From Stutzerimonas nitrititolerans (GTDB lineage Bacteria > Pseudomonadota > Gammaproteobacteria > Pseudomonadales > Pseudomonadaceae): a DNA stretch of 64,000 nt. Both the position numbers and the translations under genes were made by a program. The stretch covers positions 310,001 through 374,000 of the forward strand of contig NZ_RFFL01000001.1 in assembly GCF_003696285.1 (NCBI RefSeq), in the 5' to 3' direction. The notes beneath the pieces were generated by a model. It ran no database searches. It worked only from the letters and a program-made list of their open reading frames with translations, and was not told where the DNA came from. Below, in pieces: positions 1 through 7,541 of this stretch. Positions within the stretch are counted from its first letter, which is position 1; every line of letters begins with the position of its first letter.

Positions 1-723
1 TCGGTGTTGATCGAAACCATGCGCCGTGAAGGCTTCGAGCTGGCCGTGGGCCGCCCGGAAGTGGTGATCATCGAGAACGAGGCCGGCGAGAAGCAGGAGC
101 CGTACGAGAACGTGACCATCGACATCGAGGAGCAGCACCAGGGCCCGGTGATGGAGCAGATGGGCCTGCGCAAGGGCGACCTGACCAACATGATCCCCGA
201 CGGCAAGGGCCGCGTGCGCCTGGAATACACCATCCCGGCGCGCGGCCTGATCGGCTTCCGTAACAACTTCCTGACTCTGACCTCGGGTACCGGCATCCTG
301 ACTTCGACCTTCAGCCACTACGGCCCGATCAAGGCCGGCGAAGTGACCAATCGCCAGAACGGCGTGCTGGTGTCCATGGCTACCGGTACCGCGCTGACCT
401 ACTCGCTGGAAACCCTGCAGGCGCGTGGCAAGCTGTTTCTGGCGCCGGGCGACGAGATTTACGAAGGCCAGCTGTGCGGCATCCACAGCCGCGACAACGA
501 TCTGGTACTCAACCCCACCAAGGGCAAGAAGCTCGACAACATGCGCGCCTCCGGCAAGGATGAAGTCATCGCCCTGGTACCGCCGATCAAGTTCACCCTC
601 GAGCAGGCGCTGGAATTCATCGACGACGACGAGCTGGTGGAAGTGACGCCCAAGTCCATCCGCCTGCGCAAGAAGTTCCTCAACGAGAACGACCGCAAGC
701 GCTTCGAGCGCAGCAAGGTCTAA
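1..723 (+). CDS. typA: GTP-binding protein TypA/BipA, C-terminal part (5' end outside window)
   Basis: Reading frame 1 is open from the first base and ends at TAA 721-723, giving about 240 residues of a protein normally near 605 residues. The visible part holds the conserved stretch around ETMRREGFELAVGRPEV, the EF-G domain V-like segment, and the C-terminal domain unique to TypA (GRVRLEYTIPARGLIGFRN, then the loop around TSTFSHYGPIKAGE). TypA is a translational GTPase that binds the ribosome under stress and at low temperature. The G domain is not in the window, so its motifs cannot be checked. A strong hairpin follows the stop codon. Identification is secure from family motifs; the start is outside the window. 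Confidence 0.96.
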   Translation, partial: SVLIETMRREGFELAVGRPEVVIIENEAGEKQEPYENVTIDIEEQHQGPVMEQMGLRKGDLTNMIPDGKGRVRLEYTIPARGLIGFRNNFLTLTSGTGILTSTFSHYGPIKAGEVTNRQNGVLVSMATGTALTYSLETLQARGKLFLAPGDEIYEGQLCGIHSRDNDLVLNPTKGKKLDNMRASGKDEVIALVPPIKFTLEQALEFIDDDELVEVTPKSIRLRKKFLNENDRKRFERSKV

Positions 724-740
724 GGCGACAAGCTGCAAGT

Positions 741-777
741 AAAAGCCCCGCCCGGAGTGATCCGGGCGGGGCTTTTT
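741..777 (+). terminator. Rho-independent terminator after typA
   Basis: AAAAGCCCCGCCCGG pairs with CCGGGCGGGGCTTTTT around a short GTGA-type loop. The stem is GC-rich, a T-run follows it, and it starts about 18 bases after the typA stop. The A-run on the left arm means it could also work on the minus strand for the gene ending at 838. Confidence 0.93.
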
Positions 778-837
778 CGTGGGGCGCTTGCAGAAGCGGC
801 TTCAGCCGCGAAGCGTCTGTAGCTTCGAGATGGGCGC

Positions 838-975
838 CTATGCGGGCTCGGATGGGCGACAGGCTTTTTCCCGCTCCGCCTTTTCGCGCCTCAGCTCCCG
901 GTATTCGCAGTAATGCTCATAGACTGCCTTGGCGACTACGGCTAGACCGACGGTGGCGAGGATGTTCTTAAGCAT
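838..975 (-). CDS. Small hypothetical protein, 45 residues
   Basis: This short gene reads from ATG at 975 to TAG at 838. An excellent ribosome site (AAGGAG, eight bases before ATG) supports the start. The product begins with a hydrophobic helix (MLKNILATVGLAVVAKAV), continues with YEHYCEYRELRREKAEREKA, a strongly charged amphipathic helix, and ends CRPSEPA. It could be a single-pass or membrane-associated micropeptide. I do not recognise a characterised family. It lies between the typA terminator and the zinc-ribbon gene on the same strand. The claim rests on the ribosome site and the plausible helix-plus-charged-tail composition; homologues in other Pseudomonas genomes would settle it. Confidence 0.6.
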   Translation of the reverse strand: MLKNILATVGLAVVAKAVYEHYCEYRELRREKAEREKACRPSEPA

Positions 976-1013
976 GGCGGGTACTCCTTGGTAGCGGCAT
1001 CGGTGGTACGGCT

Positions 1014-1244
1014 TCAGTGGTGCAGCGGGTTCAGAAAATTGGCCAGTCGCTCTTTCATGATCTCGGCCTGGGTTGCTAGCCGGGTTTCAAGTTCGTCGTG
1101 CCGACACTTGGGGCAGTCGCTGAACCAGTCCCGACCTTCCATAAGGCAATCGCTCAGCGGAATGGGGGTGCGCTTCCAGTTACAGGCAGGGCAGATGAAG
1201 GTGCGGGGGTGAGGACGGGAGTGCGGGCGGGGTGGCATTGGCAT
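1014..1244 (-). CDS. Small zinc-ribbon-like hypothetical protein, 76 residues
   Basis: I chose ATG 1244 because GGAG lies seven bases upstream; a longer frame to 1310 lacks that support, and a second ATG two codons on (1238) is an alternative. The product has two CPxC knuckles, CPAC near residue 18 and CPKC near residue 44, spaced like a small zinc ribbon. A helical, charged C-terminal tail (HDELETRLATQAEIMKERL) follows. It is on the same strand as the 45-residue gene, whose start is only 38 bases downstream of this gene's stop, so they may be co-transcribed. No function is recognised; small zinc ribbons often bind nucleic acid or protein partners, which is only a family-level guess. Confidence 0.6.
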   Translation of the reverse strand: MPMPPRPHSRPHPRTFICPACNWKRTPIPLSDCLMEGRDWFSDCPKCRHDELETRLATQAEIMKERLANFLNPLHH

Positions 1245-1384
1245 GTTTGGACTCCAGCATTCGGATTGCTGGAGACTGTGCCGCAAGTGCACGACAGATT
1301 GTGTCGTCATCGTTTCCGGGGGATTTCAGGTGAGTTGCTTCGCTGTGCTCTGCTATGGTTCTGCCATCATTCAAGGAGAGCAAT

Positions 1385-2032
1385 ATGCAGTTTCAGGTTC
1401 TGAAGCAGCGCCATCGGCAGGAGCGCGAAAGCCAACATCCCAATCTGCGCTTGCGCGTCCACCGTGCCCTGAGTTGGCTTGACCGGGCCGAACAGGCCGA
1501 TGACCTCGATGGCCGTTTCATCTTCTTCTGGATCGCTTTCAACGCCGCCTACGCCACCGAGATCGACGAGCAGCGACGGTTGTCGGAACAGGAAACCTTC
1601 AAGGCCTTCTTGGAGAAGCTTTGTGCGCTGGATAAGAAAAAGCGCATCGACGCGTTGGTCTGGCAGGAGTTCTCCGGCAGCATCCGCGTGCTGCTGGACA
1701 ACCCCTACGTGTTCCAGAGCTTCTGGGATCACCAGAGCGGCAAGATCGACGAGACCAATTGGAAAAACCGTTTCGCCGGTGGCAAGCGGGCTGCCCAGCA
1801 GGCCCTGGCCAGCGGAAACACTCCGATACTCCTGGGCGTGCTGTTCAACCGCCTCTACACCCTGCGCAACCAGCTCATCCACGGCGGCGCTACTTGGAAC
1901 GGCGCGATCAACCGTGGACAGCTGCGTGACTGCACTAGCCTGCTGGGCAAGCTGGTGCCGGTGATCATCGCGCTGATGATGGATAGCCCGGACACCTTGT
2001 GGGGGGATGCTTGTTATCCGGTGGTGCGGTAA
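1385..2032 (+). CDS. HEPN-domain protein with Rx4H ribonuclease motif
   Basis: ATG 1385 is preceded by AAGGAGAGCAAT, which fixes the start and gives 215 residues. The protein is all-helical in character, and its C-terminal part carries LRNQLIHGGATW with R161 and H166. This matches the R-N-x3-H catalytic motif of HEPN nucleases and the Apea-like HEPN subgroup. A hydrophobic helix near residues 43-56 (RFIFFWIAFNAAYA) fits the HEPN core. HEPN proteins are metal-independent RNases common in toxin-antitoxin, abortive-infection and CRISPR modules. No MNT or other antitoxin gene is adjacent. It is convergent with the dynamin-like gene (59-base gap), so it is a neighbour, not an operon member. RNase activity is inferred from the motif alone. 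Confidence 0.72.
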   Translation: MQFQVLKQRHRQERESQHPNLRLRVHRALSWLDRAEQADDLDGRFIFFWIAFNAAYATEIDEQRRLSEQETFKAFLEKLCALDKKKRIDALVWQEFSGSIRVLLDNPYVFQSFWDHQSGKIDETNWKNRFAGGKRAAQQALASGNTPILLGVLFNRLYTLRNQLIHGGATWNGAINRGQLRDCTSLLGKLVPVIIALMMDSPDTLWGDACYPVVR

Positions 2033-2091
2033 CCCTACGAGCTTATGATCGATAGCGCCCGCAGCATTGCGCTGCGAGCGTACAAGCAGGG

Positions 2092-3795
2092 TCAGTCTAG
2101 TGCTCTGAATTCCGCGTCGATGGTCTCCGCCTCGGCGCGCCATGCTTGGAAGCGTTGCTGGCGCTCACGGCTTTCATGCAGGCTGCCTTGCAACTCCTGC
2201 TGTTGCTCCTTGAGCAGCAAATAGCTGGGGAAGAAATCTTCCTTGAAGCTTTCGGAGTTGATGAGAGCAACAAAATCCTGCCGCTGTTTCTCGAAATTCT
2301 CGACTATCTCCGTGACGGCTTTTTTAAAGGCTGCTTCGCGTTTGTACTGCTCCCAGCTATCCCAGGCTTCGAGGGCAACGCCGAGAAATGCCAGTGCACC
2401 GTTGGCACCCTTGGCGAACTTCACCGCGCCCCAGGGTTTGAACTTAAGGTACTTGCCGATATCCATGCCCACCGTCTTGGCTACGGTGACGAGTCCGTCG
2501 CGGGCGGCCAGCACCGTGGTGTTGTTGATTAGATTGCCCTTGAGCGCATGGTTGATGCCCTGCTTGCCAAGTGCTTTGACGGTGGTGTTGAAGTGGCTGA
2601 CCTCGCTATCGAAGCCGACCTGCATTTTCTCTACTTCAAAGGTGATGGATTGGGTCTGGCGGCTGAATTCGTTTTGCAGGCGGTTAGCTACGATGACGCC
2701 TTCGGCACCGACTTCACGCTCGAAGAAGTCACCGAAGGTTTCCAGGGCGCAGCCCTTGGCCTGTAGGATCAGGTCGGAAAAATAGCGCGTGGCGAACTCG
2801 CGCAGGCTGATGCGCGCGTCTTCGATTTGTCGTCCGGTAGCGCCTAGCTGGCTTGTCAGGCGGGTATTGAGGTCACCAAGTTTGGCGACTTCCAGGGAAA
2901 CCTTCTGATCGTTTTCGATGGCAATGGGCAATTGCTTGCTGAGCACGTCACTGATTACGCTGATACGCATCTCGTTGACCAGCGCGGTGCTGCCGCCGTT
3001 TTGCCGGATCTTATCGGTGGTGGCCGTTTGTAGGGTGGCGATATGCGACAGTTCCTTGAACTGCTCGATGTTCGCCAGCCAGTGCTCCATGCCCTCGTCG
3101 AATGGGTTGGCGGCCACGGCGACAATGGACAGCTCGGCGACTTCCTGATCGCTCAGTTTTACCAGCTCACGCAGGCGGCAGATCACGTTGTCGCGCTTGA
3201 TCCGCAGGTGGTGCTGGTAGTCCTGTTCGTCTTCCACGTCGGCTATTTCGTCGAAGCGGCTGAGGACGAAAACGGTTCGCGGCAACAGCTCCAATGTGTG
3301 AAATAGCCAGGTCAGGTCGTCCTGATGACTTTCCTTGATGGGGTTGGTGGAGTTCATCACATAGAGCACGAGGTGCGCTTCGCTGACGTACTTCTTGGTG
3401 ATGTCCTTGTATTTCTCGATGGCGTGGGTTTCGGCGTTTTCCTGCTCCTTAAAGCCGAACAGGCCAGGGGTGTCGATCAGCACGAAATCGTCGCCGACTT
3501 CGTAGACCTTCACCTCGTTGGAGGACTCCTGGTGGCTGATCTTCATGCTCGATTTGTCCAGCTTTTCCATCCAGGCTGCCGCGATCGAGGTCTTGCCTTC
3601 GGAGAAGCCGCCGATTAGGGCAACCTTGAGTTTCTCGCCGGATACGCTGGCGATAGCGTTTTGCAGCTTACTATTCAGGGCAGGATCGATGGATACGCCA
3701 GCCTCCGCACCTTGGCTGAGGAAGTGCTGCAGTTTGCCGAGCAGTTGCAGTGTGCGCTCTTGTTGGGCCTTGAAAGTATCGAGGGTGTTTTCCAT
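2092..3795 (-). CDS. LeoA-like dynamin-family GTPase, 567 residues
   Basis: The N-terminal G domain shows the P-loop GGFSEGKTS (G62-S70, lysine 68), switch-II DTPG (108-111) and a G4-like LSRFD (178-182) in place of the usual TKxD or NKxD. Long helical segments follow. A glycine/alanine-rich, weakly hydrophobic stretch near residues 450-490 (WGAVKFAKGANGALAFLGVALEAW) could be a membrane-contacting tip. Length and layout fit the LeoA/HP0731 family of bacterial dynamins; LeoA of enterotoxigenic E. coli is of similar size and sits in an operon with partner GTPases. Its ATG shares one base with the stop of the upstream GTPase (TAATG), so the two are probably made in a fixed ratio. Base composition is visibly more A/T-rich than in the neighbouring core genes. 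Confidence 0.82.
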   Translation of the reverse strand: MENTLDTFKAQQERTLQLLGKLQHFLSQGAEAGVSIDPALNSKLQNAIASVSGEKLKVALIGGFSEGKTSIAAAWMEKLDKSSMKISHQESSNEVKVYEVGDDFVLIDTPGLFGFKEQENAETHAIEKYKDITKKYVSEAHLVLYVMNSTNPIKESHQDDLTWLFHTLELLPRTVFVLSRFDEIADVEDEQDYQHHLRIKRDNVICRLRELVKLSDQEVAELSIVAVAANPFDEGMEHWLANIEQFKELSHIATLQTATTDKIRQNGGSTALVNEMRISVISDVLSKQLPIAIENDQKVSLEVAKLGDLNTRLTSQLGATGRQIEDARISLREFATRYFSDLILQAKGCALETFGDFFEREVGAEGVIVANRLQNEFSRQTQSITFEVEKMQVGFDSEVSHFNTTVKALGKQGINHALKGNLINNTTVLAARDGLVTVAKTVGMDIGKYLKFKPWGAVKFAKGANGALAFLGVALEAWDSWEQYKREAAFKKAVTEIVENFEKQRQDFVALINSESFKEDFFPSYLLLKEQQQELQGSLHESRERQQRFQAWRAEAETIDAEFRALD

Positions 3796-6700
3796 TACCG
3801 TTTTCCTGCGTTGTCGATTTGACGGGAGAGGGCGTTCAACTGATGGACCGAGCGGATCAGGGCCTGCACTTGCGTGTCGGCCTGTTTGGCGGGGGACTCG
3901 AGGGCTTGTTCGATCTGGTCGATTTTCTGCTGTATCTCTGATAGCGCATTCTTCAGGCCATCGAGGAGCGAGTCACGTAATTGCTGGGTAATGTTGCGCA
4001 GGTTGTCGTCGGTGGATTTGCGCTGTTGAGACTTCTTGTAATCCGAACTGAAAGCGCTCCACAGGGCCTTTCCGACCGAGACCAGCATGGTAAGGCCAGA
4101 GAGGCCCATTAGCCACAGGCTGGCTCCACCTGTGAAAGGTGCCAGCGCGATGCCAATAAGACCACCTAACAACCCAGCAACTTTGATCCCGTTGTCGATT
4201 TTTATTTTGAAGTTGAATTTTTCGTTGAGCCGTGTATGGCCCAACTTACTGTAAATGGCCGTCAGTTCTTGGGCCTGGCTCTCGAAACGGTTGATGATGT
4301 ATTCGGCATCTTTCTGAAAACCCTCAACCTCTTTGCCTAGGGCCTCGGGTAGTCTTTCATTCAGTTTCTGCTGTTCAGTATCGATCTTGTCCCTGAGTGA
4401 GCCCTTGAAGTAGTCGTTACTGATGTCGTCGTCGATAAGTGCATAAACCTTGTTGCGTACGCTACTGGCAAAATTGTCGATCAGCGTTTCACCTCCGGCC
4501 TCCAGGCGTGTCTTCAGGGCCTGAAAACTGCTGTTCAACTGAGTCTTGGCGCTGTCTGCGTCGTGCTTGAGCTGTGTCGATAGTTCGGCAAGTTTGCGTT
4601 GCTCGCCATCGAGAACTTCGCGAGCCTGGTCGAGTGCATCCTTGGCCTTGTTGAAGTTGGCGCGGGTGATCTTGGCTTTGCTGTCACGAATCAACTGGCC
4701 GCTGAGAAATTGCAGAAAGGCATGCAGACGGGATTTTTCCAGCAGATCGTCGGCGGCGAAGTCTTCGAGAATTTTGCTGCGCCGCCTGGCGTTTTGCGAT
4801 TGCGGTGCGAAGTGATCGGTTGAGGCGAGAAAAGCGGGGAGTGCGGTGAGCGGGAATACCTCGCGATAATGCTCGCCCAACTGTTCGCGCATTTTTTCGT
4901 TCAGCCCGTTCAGGCTGATATTTTCGTCGTCAGAGGTTAGTGGGCGGCCAGTCAGGGAGTGTTTGGGGTTGGTTATCTTCTTGTTGAAGATCGTCCACAC
5001 CTCGGTTTGCGCACCCAGGTGTTCCTTGATTTTCTCCAGCGTGCCTTTGCGCTGCTCGTCGCCGGTTTGTGGCGGCGCAGCCTGGTTGGTGACATAGAAC
5101 ACCGCATGTGCAGTTTGCACAGCCTGTTCAATTTGACCGAGTACCAGTCCCTCCTTACCTTCGATGCCGGGTACGTCTAGCAGGGCAAAGGGCTGACCAT
5201 CTAGTTCGAAGTCATAGCGCTGTGTTTGCCGGGTGAAGTCGGCACGGCCATCGCCGATGATTTCGCCGTCGGCGTGTTGTTCCAGCTCGGCCAGCAGTTC
5301 CTCCATCTGGCTGGCGATGCTTTGGTGTTGCTGGACAAGGGCGAGTTTGTTCTGCTCTGCCTCGGCTTGCTGTACGAGTAGCGCCGCGCTGGTGTTATCG
5401 CGATCCCTGGCAATCTCGCTTAGTTGCCGCTCCAGGGAGAGCCTGTTCTGATTGGCCTGATCCTGTTCGGAGGACAGGGCTGTGCGGGTTTCATCGCGCG
5501 CGGCAATGGCTGCGCAAAGCTTGCTCTGGATCTGGCTTAGTTCGATTTCTTCCGGCGTTTTGCTGAACAGATTCAGCAGCTTCTGCCATAGAGAGGCGGT
5601 GTGTTTGCGTTTGGCGATCAGCGCCTGAAGTTGTGTGGCTGCTGCGATGGTATCGGCGTGCTGCCGTTCGTGTTGTTGGAGTTCGGCAGTCAGGCGTTGT
5701 GCACGTTCGCTCTGTTGGCGGTCGGCTTGCTCAATGGCTTGCTGGGCGATCAGATACGGCTGTTCATAGAGTTGCAGCGCAGCATTCAGTTGCTGCGCCA
5801 GTTCGTCTAGGCGTGCGTCGGCCTGTTCGATGGCTTGTCGAAGTTGTTGCAGTTTTTCTTCGCTCAGACCGTAGCGCTCGCGCAGCTCGCGGAATTCTTG
5901 CTGGTTGGCGAGTTTGCTGCGCTCTTGCAGGAGGATGCGCAGGGTTTCGATGATGGTCGATTTACCCGCGCCGGTTTCACCATAGAAGGCAATGGTGAAG
6001 GTTTTCCACTCGGCATTTTTTTCCAGTTCGGCCAACTGCGTGTGCAGTTCGGTCTGATACTGGGTGAGCAGCTCGCGGGCATCGTTCTGTGCCTTGTTCA
6101 GGGTGGCGTCGCTGGATTGGCTGTTCAATGCAGTGACGATCTGCAGCAGTTCGCTGTTGATTCGCTGGTAAATCTCGCTGGGCGTTTTGAGTTCTAGGGG
6201 CATAGCGTTCTCATTGCTGGGAAATTCGATAGGTAGGGTTTGAGTCGTTATGGTGGTGGCATGAGTCGGGGCGGCGGAGTTTGTTTTGAATGCCGTGCGG
6301 CTGAACACCTCGGGCAGCTTTCTCCAGTAATCGCCGTGGCCGAATTCGTCGATCTGCATGTTCTCGAAGTGCTCGACCTCGCGCCGCCCCAAGCACTTCT
6401 CATCCAGCGGCATCAGTAGTGTCCAGTCGTCCGTGGAGTAGGCGTTGATCAGGCGGCCCTTGATCAGGCTACGCATGCTATGTGCTTCGCCGGGTTGCAC
6501 CTCAACAGCGGCGGCCATCAGCAGGACGTCGTTGACCGTCAGGCGTGGATGTAGGTTGGTTCTGAGGGTTCGTAGGCTACTGACGACCAATCGGCCACCA
6601 AGCGAATGGCCGATCAGATTGAGAGTGTTGATTTCTGGATGGTGTTGCTTGAGGTATTCGTAGAGCTGGATAAATAGCAGCGCGCCCATGTGCTCGGCCC

Positions 6701-7025
6701 GTGTGCGCGCCTCGGTAAAGTTGTTAACCCTGTCTTTGGCGAGGCTGCCTGCAAGACCGAAGCCGCGCATGGCTCCTGAGGCAGGCAGTGCAACCAGACT
6801 CAGACCTGTGCTGATGTTCAAAAGCGACGCAAGATCAAAATGTGCGTAGTGGCTTGATGGCCAGAACGCGAAGATGTTGGTGTGCTGGTGAAAGGACTCG
6901 GGAATGCTCCCGAGCAGTGTTTGGCGGTCGCTGTCGTTATGTCCGGCGCTGTAACCGTGGATGAAGATGTTCGCTTCGGTCGAGTTGCCGCAGTGTTGTG
7001 TGGTGAAGTCGAATCGTTTGCTCAT
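3795..7025 (-). CDS. Alpha/beta-hydrolase - coiled-coil - dynamin-like GTPase fusion, 1076 residues
   Basis: Residues 1-245 look like an alpha/beta hydrolase of the DUF726/lipase type: FIHGYSAG (21-28), nucleophile elbow GHSLGG with Ser141, candidate acid D199/D200 and candidate His230. A linker leads to a G domain with P-loop GETGAGKST (349-357). Between G1 and the DVPG motif (617-620) lies an unusual insertion of some 260 residues, mostly heptad-like Gln/Glu/Ala/Leu coiled coil. The G4 position reads IFNKKI and lacks the expected Asp. A hydrophobic hairpin at about 946-990 (VAGLLGGLIGIALAPFTGG onward) resembles a dynamin membrane paddle. Joining a predicted esterase to a membrane-active GTPase suggests GTP-controlled lipid or ester cleavage at membranes; this is inference. 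Upstream gene gap is 19 bases; downstream start overlaps. Confidence 0.78.
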   Translation of the reverse strand: MSKRFDFTTQHCGNSTEANIFIHGYSAGHNDSDRQTLLGSIPESFHQHTNIFAFWPSSHYAHFDLASLLNISTGLSLVALPASGAMRGFGLAGSLAKDRVNNFTEARTRAEHMGALLFIQLYEYLKQHHPEINTLNLIGHSLGGRLVVSSLRTLRTNLHPRLTVNDVLLMAAAVEVQPGEAHSMRSLIKGRLINAYSTDDWTLLMPLDEKCLGRREVEHFENMQIDEFGHGDYWRKLPEVFSRTAFKTNSAAPTHATTITTQTLPIEFPSNENAMPLELKTPSEIYQRINSELLQIVTALNSQSSDATLNKAQNDARELLTQYQTELHTQLAELEKNAEWKTFTIAFYGETGAGKSTIIETLRILLQERSKLANQQEFRELRERYGLSEEKLQQLRQAIEQADARLDELAQQLNAALQLYEQPYLIAQQAIEQADRQQSERAQRLTAELQQHERQHADTIAAATQLQALIAKRKHTASLWQKLLNLFSKTPEEIELSQIQSKLCAAIAARDETRTALSSEQDQANQNRLSLERQLSEIARDRDNTSAALLVQQAEAEQNKLALVQQHQSIASQMEELLAELEQHADGEIIGDGRADFTRQTQRYDFELDGQPFALLDVPGIEGKEGLVLGQIEQAVQTAHAVFYVTNQAAPPQTGDEQRKGTLEKIKEHLGAQTEVWTIFNKKITNPKHSLTGRPLTSDDENISLNGLNEKMREQLGEHYREVFPLTALPAFLASTDHFAPQSQNARRRSKILEDFAADDLLEKSRLHAFLQFLSGQLIRDSKAKITRANFNKAKDALDQAREVLDGEQRKLAELSTQLKHDADSAKTQLNSSFQALKTRLEAGGETLIDNFASSVRNKVYALIDDDISNDYFKGSLRDKIDTEQQKLNERLPEALGKEVEGFQKDAEYIINRFESQAQELTAIYSKLGHTRLNEKFNFKIKIDNGIKVAGLLGGLIGIALAPFTGGASLWLMGLSGLTMLVSVGKALWSAFSSDYKKSQQRKSTDDNLRNITQQLRDSLLDGLKNALSEIQQKIDQIEQALESPAKQADTQVQALIRSVHQLNALSRQIDNAGKR

Positions 7026-7044
7026 GCGTGCTCTTGCCTGTGTT

Positions 7045-7326
7045 TCATAGCCATTTTTTACCGATGATGACGATCAGATGCAGGCACAGGGCGACGCAGG
7101 TGAGCGCGGCAATGACTCTGGCGATAAAGAACAGGACGCTCTGCCCACCGCCGAACAATGCGCCGACGATCACGCCGAGGGCGGCTACCAGCGCGGCTAT
7201 CAGGAAAAGGCCGATGTAGGGGCGCAGCAGGCGTGAGGCGGCACCACGCTCGATGATGTTGTAAAACGCGCCCAGCACGATGAGAAAAACCATGAGAAAA
7301 ACGATGACGCCAACGACTGCACCCAT
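7045..7326 (-). CDS. Small membrane protein of the dynamin cluster, 93 residues
   Basis: The protein is almost entirely hydrophobic. Three membrane helices are likely, near residues 3-24 (VVGVIVFLMVFLIVLGAFY), 37-58 (YIGLFLIAALVAALGVIVGAL) and 64-88 (LFFIARVIAALTCVALCLHLIVII), ending in GKKWL. It lies 19 bases upstream of the hydrolase-GTPase gene on the same strand, so it is probably the first gene of that operon. The ribosome site is weak (CAGG about eight bases before ATG), and an internal ATG at residue 12 is possible. I recognise no named family. A membrane anchor or receptor for the two GTPases is plausible but unproven. Confidence 0.7.
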   Translation of the reverse strand: MGAVVGVIVFLMVFLIVLGAFYNIIERGAASRLLRPYIGLFLIAALVAALGVIVGALFGGGQSVLFFIARVIAALTCVALCLHLIVIIGKKWL

Positions 7327-7362
7327 GCTGTACCTGTGTTATTTGGTTTTTGACGGTATGTG

Positions 7363-7390
7363 AAAAAACTGACAGGACAGGCCCTGTCAG
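7363..7390 (-). terminator. Terminator after the WYL regulator gene
   Basis: On the minus strand CTGACAGG pairs with CCTGTCAG across a six-base loop and is followed at once by six T. It lies in the 215-base gap between the regulator (ends 7542) and the small membrane gene (starts 7326). The dynamin operon therefore probably has its own promoter between this hairpin and 7326. An operator role for the inverted repeat is an alternative. Confidence 0.72.
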
Positions 7391-7541
7391 TGATGTGAAA
7401 AAGTCGAAAATGAATTTGCGCTGCTAGCTGGCACAGCCAGGCTGAGCTGTGAGCAATTTCATTGCCGGGCTTCCGTCGTGCGAATGATCTTGGCAGCGGC
7501 AAAGGTGCCGGCTGGCTTGTCCAGCCGTTACTCTGCCGTCC

